Source of the DNA: an uncultured Treponema sp.
Lineage (GTDB): Bacteria; Spirochaetota; Spirochaetia; Treponematales; Treponemataceae
Length of the DNA stretch: 14,810 nucleotides
Assembly (NCBI GenBank): GCA_946611835.1
Contig: CAMOEE010000040.1
Coordinates: forward strand, 1-14,810
Reading direction: 5' to 3'
This document shows positions 1-5,666 of this stretch, in pieces. Under the pieces are notes generated by a model that ran no database searches, was not told the DNA's origin, and saw only the letters and a list, made by a program, of their open reading frames with translations. Within the stretch, counting starts at the first letter, position 1; each line of letters opens with the position of its first letter. The translations under genes were made by a program, and so were the position numbers.

Positions 1-1
1 C

Positions 2-1090
2 GAGGAAGTAAAGGCTCTTGGCGGTCTCTATGTAATCGGTTCAGAGAGGCACGAATCCCGACGAATCGACAATCAGCTTCGCGGTCGTTCTGGACGACAG
101 GGTGACCCCGGACGCTCAAAATTCTTCATCTCAATGGACGATGACCTTATGCGTCTTTTCGGCGGCGAGCGGATGAAAAACATCATGACCCGAATCGGAA
201 TGGAGCCTGGAGAGCCGATTTATCACCCCTGGCTTACGAAGGGAATCGAAAAGGCCCAGAAAAAGGTCGAAGAGCGAAACTTTGAAATCCGAAAGAATTT
301 GATTGACTATGACGATGTCTTGAACGAGCAGCGTGAATTCATCTACAAGCAGAGGGATTCAATCCTTGAAGACGAGAATTTGAGCGAGCGAATCATGACA
401 ACGGCCAAGGATTACCTTGACGAATGGTTCTTTGAATACGAAAAGCACGGAAGAAAGAGCGCGCAGGCTCAGAAAGAGCTTGCCGAAAACATCAAGAATA
501 ATTTCGGCGTTCTTTTGCCTCCGGAAATGCTGGTGGAAGAAAAGGTTCTTTCCCTTTTGCAGAACGATATTACTGAAAAAGAAACACTGGTCGGTCACGA
601 ACAGTTCAACATGTTCATCCGCTACCAGTACATTCAGGCAATCGACCGAAAATGGCTGGATCAGCTGGAATATTTGGACGGCTTACGGGAAGCAGTCCAC
701 CTGCGCGGTTACGGCCAGCACAATCCTCTCACCGAATACAAAATCGACGGCTTCAACCAGTTCGACGCGATGATTGAAAAAATCCGCATTGAAATTGCAG
801 GCCGGGTATTCAAAGTTCGCATTCAGATTAACCCAGCCCCACAGGCTCCCCGTCAGGCCATGCAGGGTAACGCCCAGCACTCAGAAGCCCAGAGCATGAG
901 CGAGCAGGCAGCCGCCCAGGGTCGTGGCGAGGCAATGGCAAGAAATGCCCAGCAGGCTGCCGGCCGCACGATGGCAGGAGCAAGCACAGGCCAGAGCGTA
1001 ACAGTGGTAAGAACCGGCCCAAAAATCGGCCGCAATGACCCATGCCCCTGCGGGTCGGGGAAAAAGTATAAGAATTGTCATGGTAGATAA
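2..1090 (+). CDS. secA: Protein translocase subunit SecA, C-terminal part (5' end outside window)
   Basis: SecA is the ATPase motor that pushes unfolded preproteins through the SecYEG channel at the inner membrane. The frame is open from base 2, so the gene starts before the window, and the Met codon at 134 is internal. About 362 residues are visible. They begin in the second helicase-type domain, with the motif QLRGRSGRQGDPG near residues 37-50, and continue through the helical scaffold and wing regions (VHLRGYGQHNPL near 225-236). A Gln/Ala-rich linker of about 60 residues follows, and the protein ends with a zinc-binding SEC-C tail, CPCGSGKKYKNCH, whose three Cys and one His are intact. 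This tail typically binds SecB or ribosomes. The TAA stop lies inside a 12-bp sequence that is repeated downstream. Identity is very secure. Confidence 0.97.
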   Translation, partial: EEVKALGGLYVIGSERHESRRIDNQLRGRSGRQGDPGRSKFFISMDDDLMRLFGGERMKNIMTRIGMEPGEPIYHPWLTKGIEKAQKKVEERNFEIRKNLIDYDDVLNEQREFIYKQRDSILEDENLSERIMTTAKDYLDEWFFEYEKHGRKSAQAQKELAENIKNNFGVLLPPEMLVEEKVLSLLQNDITEKETLVGHEQFNMFIRYQYIQAIDRKWLDQLEYLDGLREAVHLRGYGQHNPLTEYKIDGFNQFDAMIEKIRIEIAGRVFKVRIQINPAPQAPRQAMQGNAQHSEAQSMSEQAAAQGRGEAMARNAQQAAGRTMAGASTGQSVTVVRTGPKIGRNDPCPCGSGKKYKNCHGR

Positions 1091-1209
1091 AGAAAAGCCG
1101 TGCATGGATGCACGGTAAAAGCAGGGAGAGAATTTGCACAGCAAATTCTCGTGCGAATCAGAAAATCCACGGAAGGATTTTCTGTTCGGAGAACTGCCAT
1201 GGTAGATAA
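1079..1209. repeat. Three-hairpin element between 12-bp direct repeats copying the secA stop
   Basis: CATGGTAGATAA occurs at 1079-1090, where it ends secA, and again at 1198-1209. The 107 bp between the copies hold three perfect hairpins: 1098-1115 (7-bp stem CCGTGCA, loop TGGA), 1128-1150 (10-bp stem GAGAATTTGC, loop ACA) and 1159-1184 (10-bp stem CAGAAAATCC, loop ACGGAA). The third extends through CGAA/TTCG with one bulged T. The pattern looks like insertion of a small non-coding element with a target duplication that kept the secA stop intact. It could also be a structured 3' untranslated region. No protein is encoded here. Confidence 0.75.
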
Positions 1210-1221
1210 TGCATAGTTAAA

Positions 1222-1260
1222 CGGGACTTTGAGGGGAGCCTCTTGGTCCCGATTTTTGTT
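1222..1260 (+). terminator. Rho-independent terminator after secA
   Basis: CGGGAC at 1222-1227 pairs with GTCCCG at 1246-1251, and GAGG at 1231-1234 pairs with CCTC at 1239-1242 around a GGAG loop. A small internal mismatch lies between the two stems. ATTTTTGTTT follows directly. It would end secA transcription. It lies only about 3 bp before the ribosome binding site of the next gene, so it could also work as an attenuator for that gene. Confidence 0.75.
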
Positions 1261-1274
1261 TCAGGAGCGAAATC

Positions 1275-2657
1275 ATGTGGATCTTAAAAGACTTTGTTAA
1301 CGACAACATCGTGCCGCTTTTGCCTTGGGCTCTGGCTTTTCTGGCCCTGGTGATTTTCTGTGCGGAATTCGTCTGGACTGACCGAAAGACTCTCTCAAAC
1401 CCGCAAAAAGAAATCGTGAAATCCTTTTTTGCCTGTGCCCTCGCAGGTTTTGTCACCGTTTACTGGGCGCACAGGATTTTACCTCAGGCAAAACAGCCCA
1501 TTCTTATTGCCTGTATTATTCTTCCTGTCCTTATTTTCATTAACAACAATTTCCTTAAAAAACATGTCATTTCAAAGGACTGGCAGGTCGTCCTGTATAT
1601 CTCGCTTGTCTTCGTTCCGCTGGCAGTAAAGAATTCTACCCTTCTGCTTACGGGCTGTGCGGTCAACTGTATTCTTTACGTAATCGCAAACCTGCGCTCT
1701 TCCTCAAAAAAACTGGACAAAACGGTAAAGCAGGTCGATACAAAAGAAGTCAAAAAGAACAAGACTCTTTGGGGCGGGGCCGTCCTGCTTGCGTATTCGC
1801 TTGTAATTTCTCTCACACTTTCCTGGCAGCACAGGGCACCCATTACTTTTATCTCGATGATTGTCCTTGACTCAATTGCCCTCGCCTCTTTCCTTCTCTG
1901 GTATGTGATTAACGACAAAAAAAGGATTCACTGGTTCACGGCTTTCGAGACCCTCTTTATTTTCGGGCCTTTCCTCTACAATCCCTTTGAGCATTTCTGG
2001 ATTGGATGTGCCGTCATCATCGCTTCCCTTGTCTGGATTGAGTATTTTTCTATTATATTCGCAAAAAAATACAAAAAAGACAGGTTTTTCCTTTTCTCCC
2101 TTGGTCTTGAGATTCTTTCCCTCTCGCTCTCTGTCGGAATCATCTGTGCGGATTTCTACTACACTACCCTTCCGATTCATGCCATAATCATTGTAAATCT
2201 TGCTTCGATTGCCGCCCTGGCTCTCTATTATGTGCTCTTCGGTTTCGAAAATTACTGGGTCTACACGCTTCTTACGATTGCCCTTGTCTTTGTCTCCCTC
2301 TTCTCAAGTCCCTTCGGCGAATTCTGGATTGCGGCTACGGTCCTCTGCTTTCTTCTTCCGCTCATTGTCGCAGCTTTCCGTGAGCACCACTGGCTTTTGA
2401 TTACGGCCCTGGCCTGTCTCATGGCTGCTGTTGCCTGGCTTTGCATCATGATTCTTGGCGGCCACCTCGATTTTGGTGAGATTTTCAGCCGCATTCACAT
2501 CTGGGGCAAAATTACCGGCAAAGGAATGATTCAGGCGGACATTATTCCTTTTGCACTTAAGATAGGTCTTTTGCCTGCCCTTTGCATTGTCCTTCCGCTT
2601 GTGATGGAGCTTGTGCTCGGAACAATGATTCTCGTCAGGAAAATCAGAGGGAAGTAA
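1275..2657 (+). CDS. Polytopic inner-membrane protein of unknown function
   Basis: I do not recognise this 460-residue protein. It is almost entirely hydrophobic, with roughly 14-15 likely membrane-spanning segments by eye, for example near residues 13-33, 50-66, 75-92, 103-120, 122-142, 165-185 and 188-212, with the last near 425-455. One clearly charged, Lys-rich loop (about 143-163) breaks the pattern between the fifth and sixth segments and is probably cytoplasmic. The C-terminus is basic (RKIRGK). No transporter signature, catalytic motif or cysteine pattern stands out. The start at 1275 is supported by AGGAG at 1263-1267, 7 nt upstream. It follows secA on the same strand but behind a terminator, and I see no convincing promoter in the gap. 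Its stop abuts a palindromic repeat, beyond which a gene on the other strand converges. It could be a transporter or a lineage-specific membrane protein; the sequence does not decide. Confidence 0.85.
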   Translation: MWILKDFVNDNIVPLLPWALAFLALVIFCAEFVWTDRKTLSNPQKEIVKSFFACALAGFVTVYWAHRILPQAKQPILIACIILPVLIFINNNFLKKHVISKDWQVVLYISLVFVPLAVKNSTLLLTGCAVNCILYVIANLRSSSKKLDKTVKQVDTKEVKKNKTLWGGAVLLAYSLVISLTLSWQHRAPITFISMIVLDSIALASFLLWYVINDKKRIHWFTAFETLFIFGPFLYNPFEHFWIGCAVIIASLVWIEYFSIIFAKKYKKDRFFLFSLGLEILSLSLSVGIICADFYYTTLPIHAIIIVNLASIAALALYYVLFGFENYWVYTLLTIALVFVSLFSSPFGEFWIAATVLCFLLPLIVAAFREHHWLLITALACLMAAVAWLCIMILGGHLDFGEIFSRIHIWGKITGKGMIQADIIPFALKIGLLPALCIVLPLVMELVLGTMILVRKIRGK

Positions 2658-2758
2658 GGGCGTTACCCGCTTTGCGGGCCGGCTGTTCCACCCTTCGCTC
2701 ACGCTCATTCCTCCGCCCTGCTACGGAACGCCTTCGGCGGGGTTTCATAGCCTAACGC
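2658..2758. repeat. Palindromic element GGCGTTA...TAACGC between convergent genes
   Basis: The element begins GGGCGTTA directly after the stop of the membrane-protein gene and ends with TAACGC at 2753-2758, so its tips are inverted copies of GCGTTA. Inside are short hairpins: CCCGC-TTT-GCGGG at 2666-2678, CGCC-TTC-GGCG at 2729-2739, and GTTCC (2685-2689) paired with GGAAC (2725-2729). From memory, elements with these tips are common between genes in treponemes and some other bacteria. Here the right tip supplies the last codon and the TAG stop of the radical SAM gene on the - strand. It may also help end transcription from both sides. Confidence 0.65.
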
Positions 2759-3759
2759 AGAAACTGTCTCAGTTCGTTCATAACACGCTTTTTGTCCGTC
2801 GTCCACAGAGGAGCAAGAAGCGTGTTTTTCGGCGGGTCTCCAGTCAGACGGTGAATGACGCAGCTGTCGGGCAAAAGTGCGACTGCTTTTTTAAGAAGGT
2901 CGAAGTATCCTTCTTTTGAAAGAGGCGTGACCTCACCATTTTCGTACATTTGGGCAAGTCTAGTGTTCTTCACGACATAAAGCACCGTAATTTTAAGCCC
3001 AAAAAGATCTTCTAAATTTCTCACAGAGGGCACAGAGCTCACAGAGGATTTCATTTTTAAGTTTTTTTCTTTCTGATAATCTAACTCTCTGTGTTCTCCA
3101 AAGCTCTGTGAGGAATTTTTTAAATTCTCCCGTACGACAAATCTGACCGATTCAATCATATCTTCTTCGCTCTCGCCGGGAAGTCCGAAAATCAAATGCG
3201 TGACGATATGTATTCCGGGATTCGCCAGCCTGATTCTTCTTACGGCATCCTTGTAATCATCATTTGTGTAGCAGCGGTTAATCAGGCTTCCGGTCGCCTC
3301 ATTGCTCGTCTGTAAGCCAAGCTCTATCTGAACGAAATGTTCCTCGGCGATTCCTGCGATTTCAGAGAGAATTTCTTCTCCGAGACAGTCCGGACGGGTG
3401 GCTATTGCAAGGCCTGCGACATCCGGGCAGGCCAGGGCCTCCCTGTATTTTTGAGCGAGGGATTTTACATCTCCGTAAGTCGAAGTGAAATTCTGAAAAT
3501 AGGCGATGTATTTTCCCTTTCGCTTTCCGCTCCGTCCCCTAAGCTTTGATTCCACGAGTTTTTTCGCGTTTTCGACCTGCTCTTTTATGGGAAGACTTCT
3601 TGAGGAGGCAAAATCCCCGGACCCACTCTCTGAGCAAAAGATGCAGCCCCCGAAACCTTTACTGCCGTCACGGTTGGGGCAGGTGCAGGAGGCATCAAGG
3701 GAGAGCTTGTAGGTCTTTGTTCCGAAAATTGACTCGTAAAAGTCGGAGAGAGTGAACAT
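2752..3759 (-). CDS. Radical SAM protein, TIGR01212 family (YhcC/YtqA-like)
   Basis: This 335-residue radical SAM protein belongs to the family of E. coli YhcC and B. subtilis YtqA. The iron-sulphur motif is the family form CPNRDGSKGFGGCIFC (Cys27, Cys39, Cys42), rather than the usual CxxxCxxC. Other family marks are AYFQNFTSTYG near 86-105, IATRPDCL near 119-126, QIELGLQT near 144-151 and HLIFGLPGE near 188-196. YtqA has been linked to an alternative route of tRNA wobble-uridine modification under the proposed name MnmL. I recall this rather than see it, so no symbol is given. Residues of about 211-251 are an extra Ser/Val- and Lys-rich stretch encoded by a palindromic DNA repeat (3015-3117). 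Flanking family sequence (MIESVRFV before, FGLKITVLYVVKNTRLAQMY after) is intact, so the enzyme may still work. The start has no Shine-Dalgarno sequence; see the -10 box at 3766-3771. The stop lies in the repeat 2658-2758. Confidence 0.9.
   Translation of the reverse strand: MFTLSDFYESIFGTKTYKLSLDASCTCPNRDGSKGFGGCIFCSESGSGDFASSRSLPIKEQVENAKKLVESKLRGRSGKRKGKYIAYFQNFTSTYGDVKSLAQKYREALACPDVAGLAIATRPDCLGEEILSEIAGIAEEHFVQIELGLQTSNEATGSLINRCYTNDDYKDAVRRIRLANPGIHIVTHLIFGLPGESEEDMIESVRFVVRENLKNSSQSFGEHRELDYQKEKNLKMKSSVSSVPSVRNLEDLFGLKITVLYVVKNTRLAQMYENGEVTPLSKEGYFDLLKKAVALLPDSCVIHRLTGDPPKNTLLAPLWTTDKKRVMNELRQFLR
3015..3117. repeat. CACAGA-type inverted repeat inserted in-frame in the radical SAM gene
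   Basis: The tips AATTTCTCACAGAG (3015-3028) and CTCTGTGAGGAATT (3104-3117) are inverted copies with one mismatch. The left arm carries CACAGA three times at exactly 9-nt spacing (from about 3022 to 3045), and the right arm has matching TCTGTG units. Because 9 is a multiple of 3, the arm translates on the - strand as the near-repeat SSVSSVPSV. The element is wholly inside the reading frame and introduces no stop. The arms resemble those of the inverted repeat at 11404-11471. Confidence 0.75.
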
Positions 3760-3765
3760 AGAGGA

Positions 3766-3771
3766 ATTATA
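3766..3771 (-). promoter_or_regulatory. -10 box TATAAT six bases before the radical SAM start codon
   Basis: On the - strand the sequence reads TATAAT, then six bases (TCCTCT), then ATG at 3759-3757. Transcription normally begins about 6-7 bases after a -10 box, so the mRNA would start at or next to the ATG. No Shine-Dalgarno sequence is present, which agrees with a leaderless message. I see no good -35 box; that position falls in the edge of the repeat at 3781. Confidence 0.5.
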
Positions 3772-3780
3772 GCAGAAAAT

Positions 3781-3959
3781 GCGGTAGCGCTGGGAGTGGC
3801 GGCAAAGCCGGCCACTGGACTGAGCGAAGCGAGGGAAGCGGCTGGAGCGGCAGCGGAACCACAGACATACTCGCTTCGCTCGTTTGCGTTAGAAGAAATT
3901 ATTGACATTTGTGCTTTCGCACAGATGCATAACGACCTGCCGCCAGGCAGGGACCGCCT
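3781..3959. repeat. Mosaic palindromic element bracketed by GCGGT...ACCGC
   Basis: This stretch of about 180 bp starts GCGGTAG and ends GGACCGCC, so its tips are inverted. Inside is a patchwork of small palindromes: GAGCGAAGCGAG near 3822 with its inverse CTCGCTTCGCTC near 3870, ATTTGTGC/GCACAGAT at 3907-3926, and CCTGCC-GCCA-GGCAGG at 3936-3951. It lies between the divergent radical SAM and OmpA-like genes. The same brackets enclose the repeat at 11193-11391. No protein is supported; the open frame on the - strand here is a by-product of stop-poor repeats. From 3960 to 4039 the sequence is AT-rich with nothing else recognisable. Confidence 0.65.
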
Positions 3960-4039
3960 AGAAAAATAAGAGATTTTTGAGAAATTGTTAATATTGTAGA
4001 TAAACTTCCGTTATTTTCATATAAACCGCAAAGTTTGCA

Positions 4040-4068
4040 TTGACAGTTTTTCCAGAAAGACCTATAGT
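4040..4068 (+). promoter_or_regulatory. Sigma70-type promoter of the OmpA-like/lipoprotein unit
   Basis: TTGACA at 4040-4045 and TATAGT at 4063-4068 are separated by exactly 17 bases. The -35 is a perfect consensus and the -10 has one mismatch to TATAAT. The start of transcription would fall near 4075, leaving about 38 nt before the ATG at 4113. This supports 4113 as the true start of the gene that now contains an in-frame stop. Confidence 0.8.
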
Positions 4069-4112
4069 AAACTCCGATTTAAAAATCTTTGACACACTCA
4101 CTACGGGGAAAT

Positions 4113-4244
4113 ATGAATCTTAAAAAAACTGCACTTTTTTCGGTCCTGTTCATGGGCGTTCTTTTCAAAAGCCTTTCTGAGCCTGACAACGGCAAATTTT
4201 TACCGACACCAGAACTTTTTCTTCCAAATCACATTTACTTTTAA
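4113..4244 (+). pseudogene. 5' end (signal peptide) of the OmpA-like gene, cut off by an in-frame TAA
   Basis: An ATG at 4113 with GGGGAA at 4105-4110 and a strong promoter upstream opens a 43-codon frame that ends in TAA at 4242-4244. The peptide has the form of an export signal: MNLKK, then a hydrophobic core (TALFSVLFMGVLF), then SLSEPDNGKF as a likely cleavage region. The frame is the same as that of the OmpA-like protein starting at 4299. After the TAA it continues AGGGLDFPLEFFSQGNIAM, which reads like the first strand of a barrel. The 5' part therefore almost certainly belongs to the same gene. A nonsense mutation or a sequencing error would explain it; a single base change such as TCA to TAA would be enough. 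Confidence 0.75.
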
Positions 4245-4298
4245 GCGGGCGGAGGCCTTGATTTTCCTCTGGAATTTTTCAGCCAGGGAAACATCGCC

Positions 4299-5648
4299 AT
4301 GACCGGATACGGCGGAAGTTTTTTTGTGGGTCTAGGCTACAACTGGAGCGGCTGGCTCATGGGCCTCGAATACACCCATGACCAGTGGGGCGAGGGAAAG
4401 GGAACTTATTCCCTCATGCAGAACTTCAACAACAACATCCTTGAGTTCAAGCTCAGGCGAATTCTTTCAAAAAAAAGCATCAGCTGGCTTCCTTCATGGC
4501 TTGAAGTTATTCCGGGGCTTGGGGCCGGAGTCAATTTCATAACCACTGACTATTATCCTTCAAAAAAAGCCAAGGACGAGGGACGGATGAACAGCGTCTC
4601 TTTGTTCGCTGACGGTGCCAACTGTTTTTTCTATGACGCATCCCTTGAATTCAGCTTTTTTCTTGGAACGGACATGATTATTCCTTTTGCAGGAATCGAT
4701 TACAACGCTTTCTATGACACGAGCATTGGCGGAGGCTTCGCAGGTTTTGCCCGCGCCTATCTGGGGCTAAGGCTCTACCCTCTCGGAGTGGTGAACGATG
4801 TAAAACGGCTCTACGACAAGCACAAGGAAGAAAAACTTGCCGCTCAGAAGAAAATCGAAGAGGAAGTCCCTCCTGAAAAAGAAGTTGAATCTCTCAATCC
4901 AGCCCTCACTCTTTCAGTCACACCGGGCGAATTCTTTACGCCGGACGATGACGGTATTTCTGATACGGCAAAGGTGATGCCAGAACTTACAGGAGTCACG
5001 GAAAATCCTTCTTCATGGAAAATTGAGATTCTTGACCCGCAGAAACACAGCTTCAGGACCTGGGAAGGAAAAGGGAAGTTACCTTCATCCCTTGTCTGGG
5101 ACGGCAAGTCTGACAGCGGGGAGCTTGTCTTCTCACAGAACACATATACGGTCAATGTGACGGTAAATCTTTCTGAAAAGGATGCCGCGCTTTCCGGTAA
5201 AAAAGAGCTTTCTTCAACGGCAACAATCAAAACAGGAATACTTATGATTGTCATAATTCCGGACAAACAGTGGAAAATCATCGTCAACACCATACATTTT
5301 GACCCTGACAGGGCGACTTTTGACATGATTCCGGACTGGCAGCAGAAAGAAAACCAGGAGACCCTAGACAGCATCGTAAGCCAGATCAGGCAGCACGGAA
5401 ATGTCAGCATCCTTATCGAGGGCTATGCCAACAATGTCACGAACACAGAGCGGGAGGACAGGGAGGAGCTCGTTCCTCTCTCAAAGCTCAGGGCAAAGGC
5501 AATTCTTGAGATGCTTGCCCAGCGCGGGCTTGACAAATCTTCCCTTACGGCGGAAGGAAAAGGTGGGGCAAACCCGATTGCGGCATGGAAGGACCATGAT
5601 AACTGGTGGAAGAACCGCCGCGTAGAATTTATCGTTACAAAAGAATAA
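4299..5648 (+). CDS. Outer-membrane/periplasmic protein with C-terminal OmpA-like domain
   Basis: The 449-residue open part of a gene that seems to begin at 4113 (full frame about 511 codons with one internal TAA). Residues 1-170 look like a beta-barrel: alternating hydrophobic strands rich in Gly and aromatics, such as FFVGLGYNWSGWLMGLEYTH. A charged Lys/Glu linker follows (about 168-200). Next is an Ig-like domain (about 203-311) with the FTPDDDGISD motif seen in FlgD-like or gliding-type domains. The OmpA-type peptidoglycan-binding domain is at about 320-449 (LSKLRAKAILEML, then NRRVEF near 438). The usual Asp of the GHTD loop is replaced: here it reads GYANN. Such proteins normally tie the outer membrane to the cell wall. 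ATG 4299 has only a weak GGGA upstream and would lack a signal peptide; 4113 is the likelier original start. The giant lipoprotein gene follows 18 bp downstream, probably in the same transcript. Confidence 0.85.
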   Translation: MTGYGGSFFVGLGYNWSGWLMGLEYTHDQWGEGKGTYSLMQNFNNNILEFKLRRILSKKSISWLPSWLEVIPGLGAGVNFITTDYYPSKKAKDEGRMNSVSLFADGANCFFYDASLEFSFFLGTDMIIPFAGIDYNAFYDTSIGGGFAGFARAYLGLRLYPLGVVNDVKRLYDKHKEEKLAAQKKIEEEVPPEKEVESLNPALTLSVTPGEFFTPDDDGISDTAKVMPELTGVTENPSSWKIEILDPQKHSFRTWEGKGKLPSSLVWDGKSDSGELVFSQNTYTVNVTVNLSEKDAALSGKKELSSTATIKTGILMIVIIPDKQWKIIVNTIHFDPDRATFDMIPDWQQKENQETLDSIVSQIRQHGNVSILIEGYANNVTNTEREDREELVPLSKLRAKAILEMLAQRGLDKSSLTAEGKGGANPIAAWKDHDNWWKNRRVEFIVTKE

Positions 5649-5666
5649 CGGAAGGAGCGTTAGGAT

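Noticed and set aside
134..1090. secA starting at the Met codon at 134
   Set aside because: SecA motif sequence continues upstream in the same frame to the window edge, so that Met is internal.
3015..3117. Frameshifted or broken radical SAM gene
   Set aside because: The frame stays open through the insert and family motifs resume in the same frame after it, so it is an in-frame insertion, not a break.
3585..3908. 107-residue open frame on the - strand overlapping the start of the radical SAM gene
   Set aside because: It runs through the mosaic repeat and is out of frame with the clear enzyme; its Ala/Ser-rich product reflects repeat composition.
4844..5410. 188-residue open frame on the - strand inside the OmpA-like gene
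   Set aside because: Antisense shadow. The + strand shows clear OmpA-domain motifs, and the - strand product has no recognisable features.
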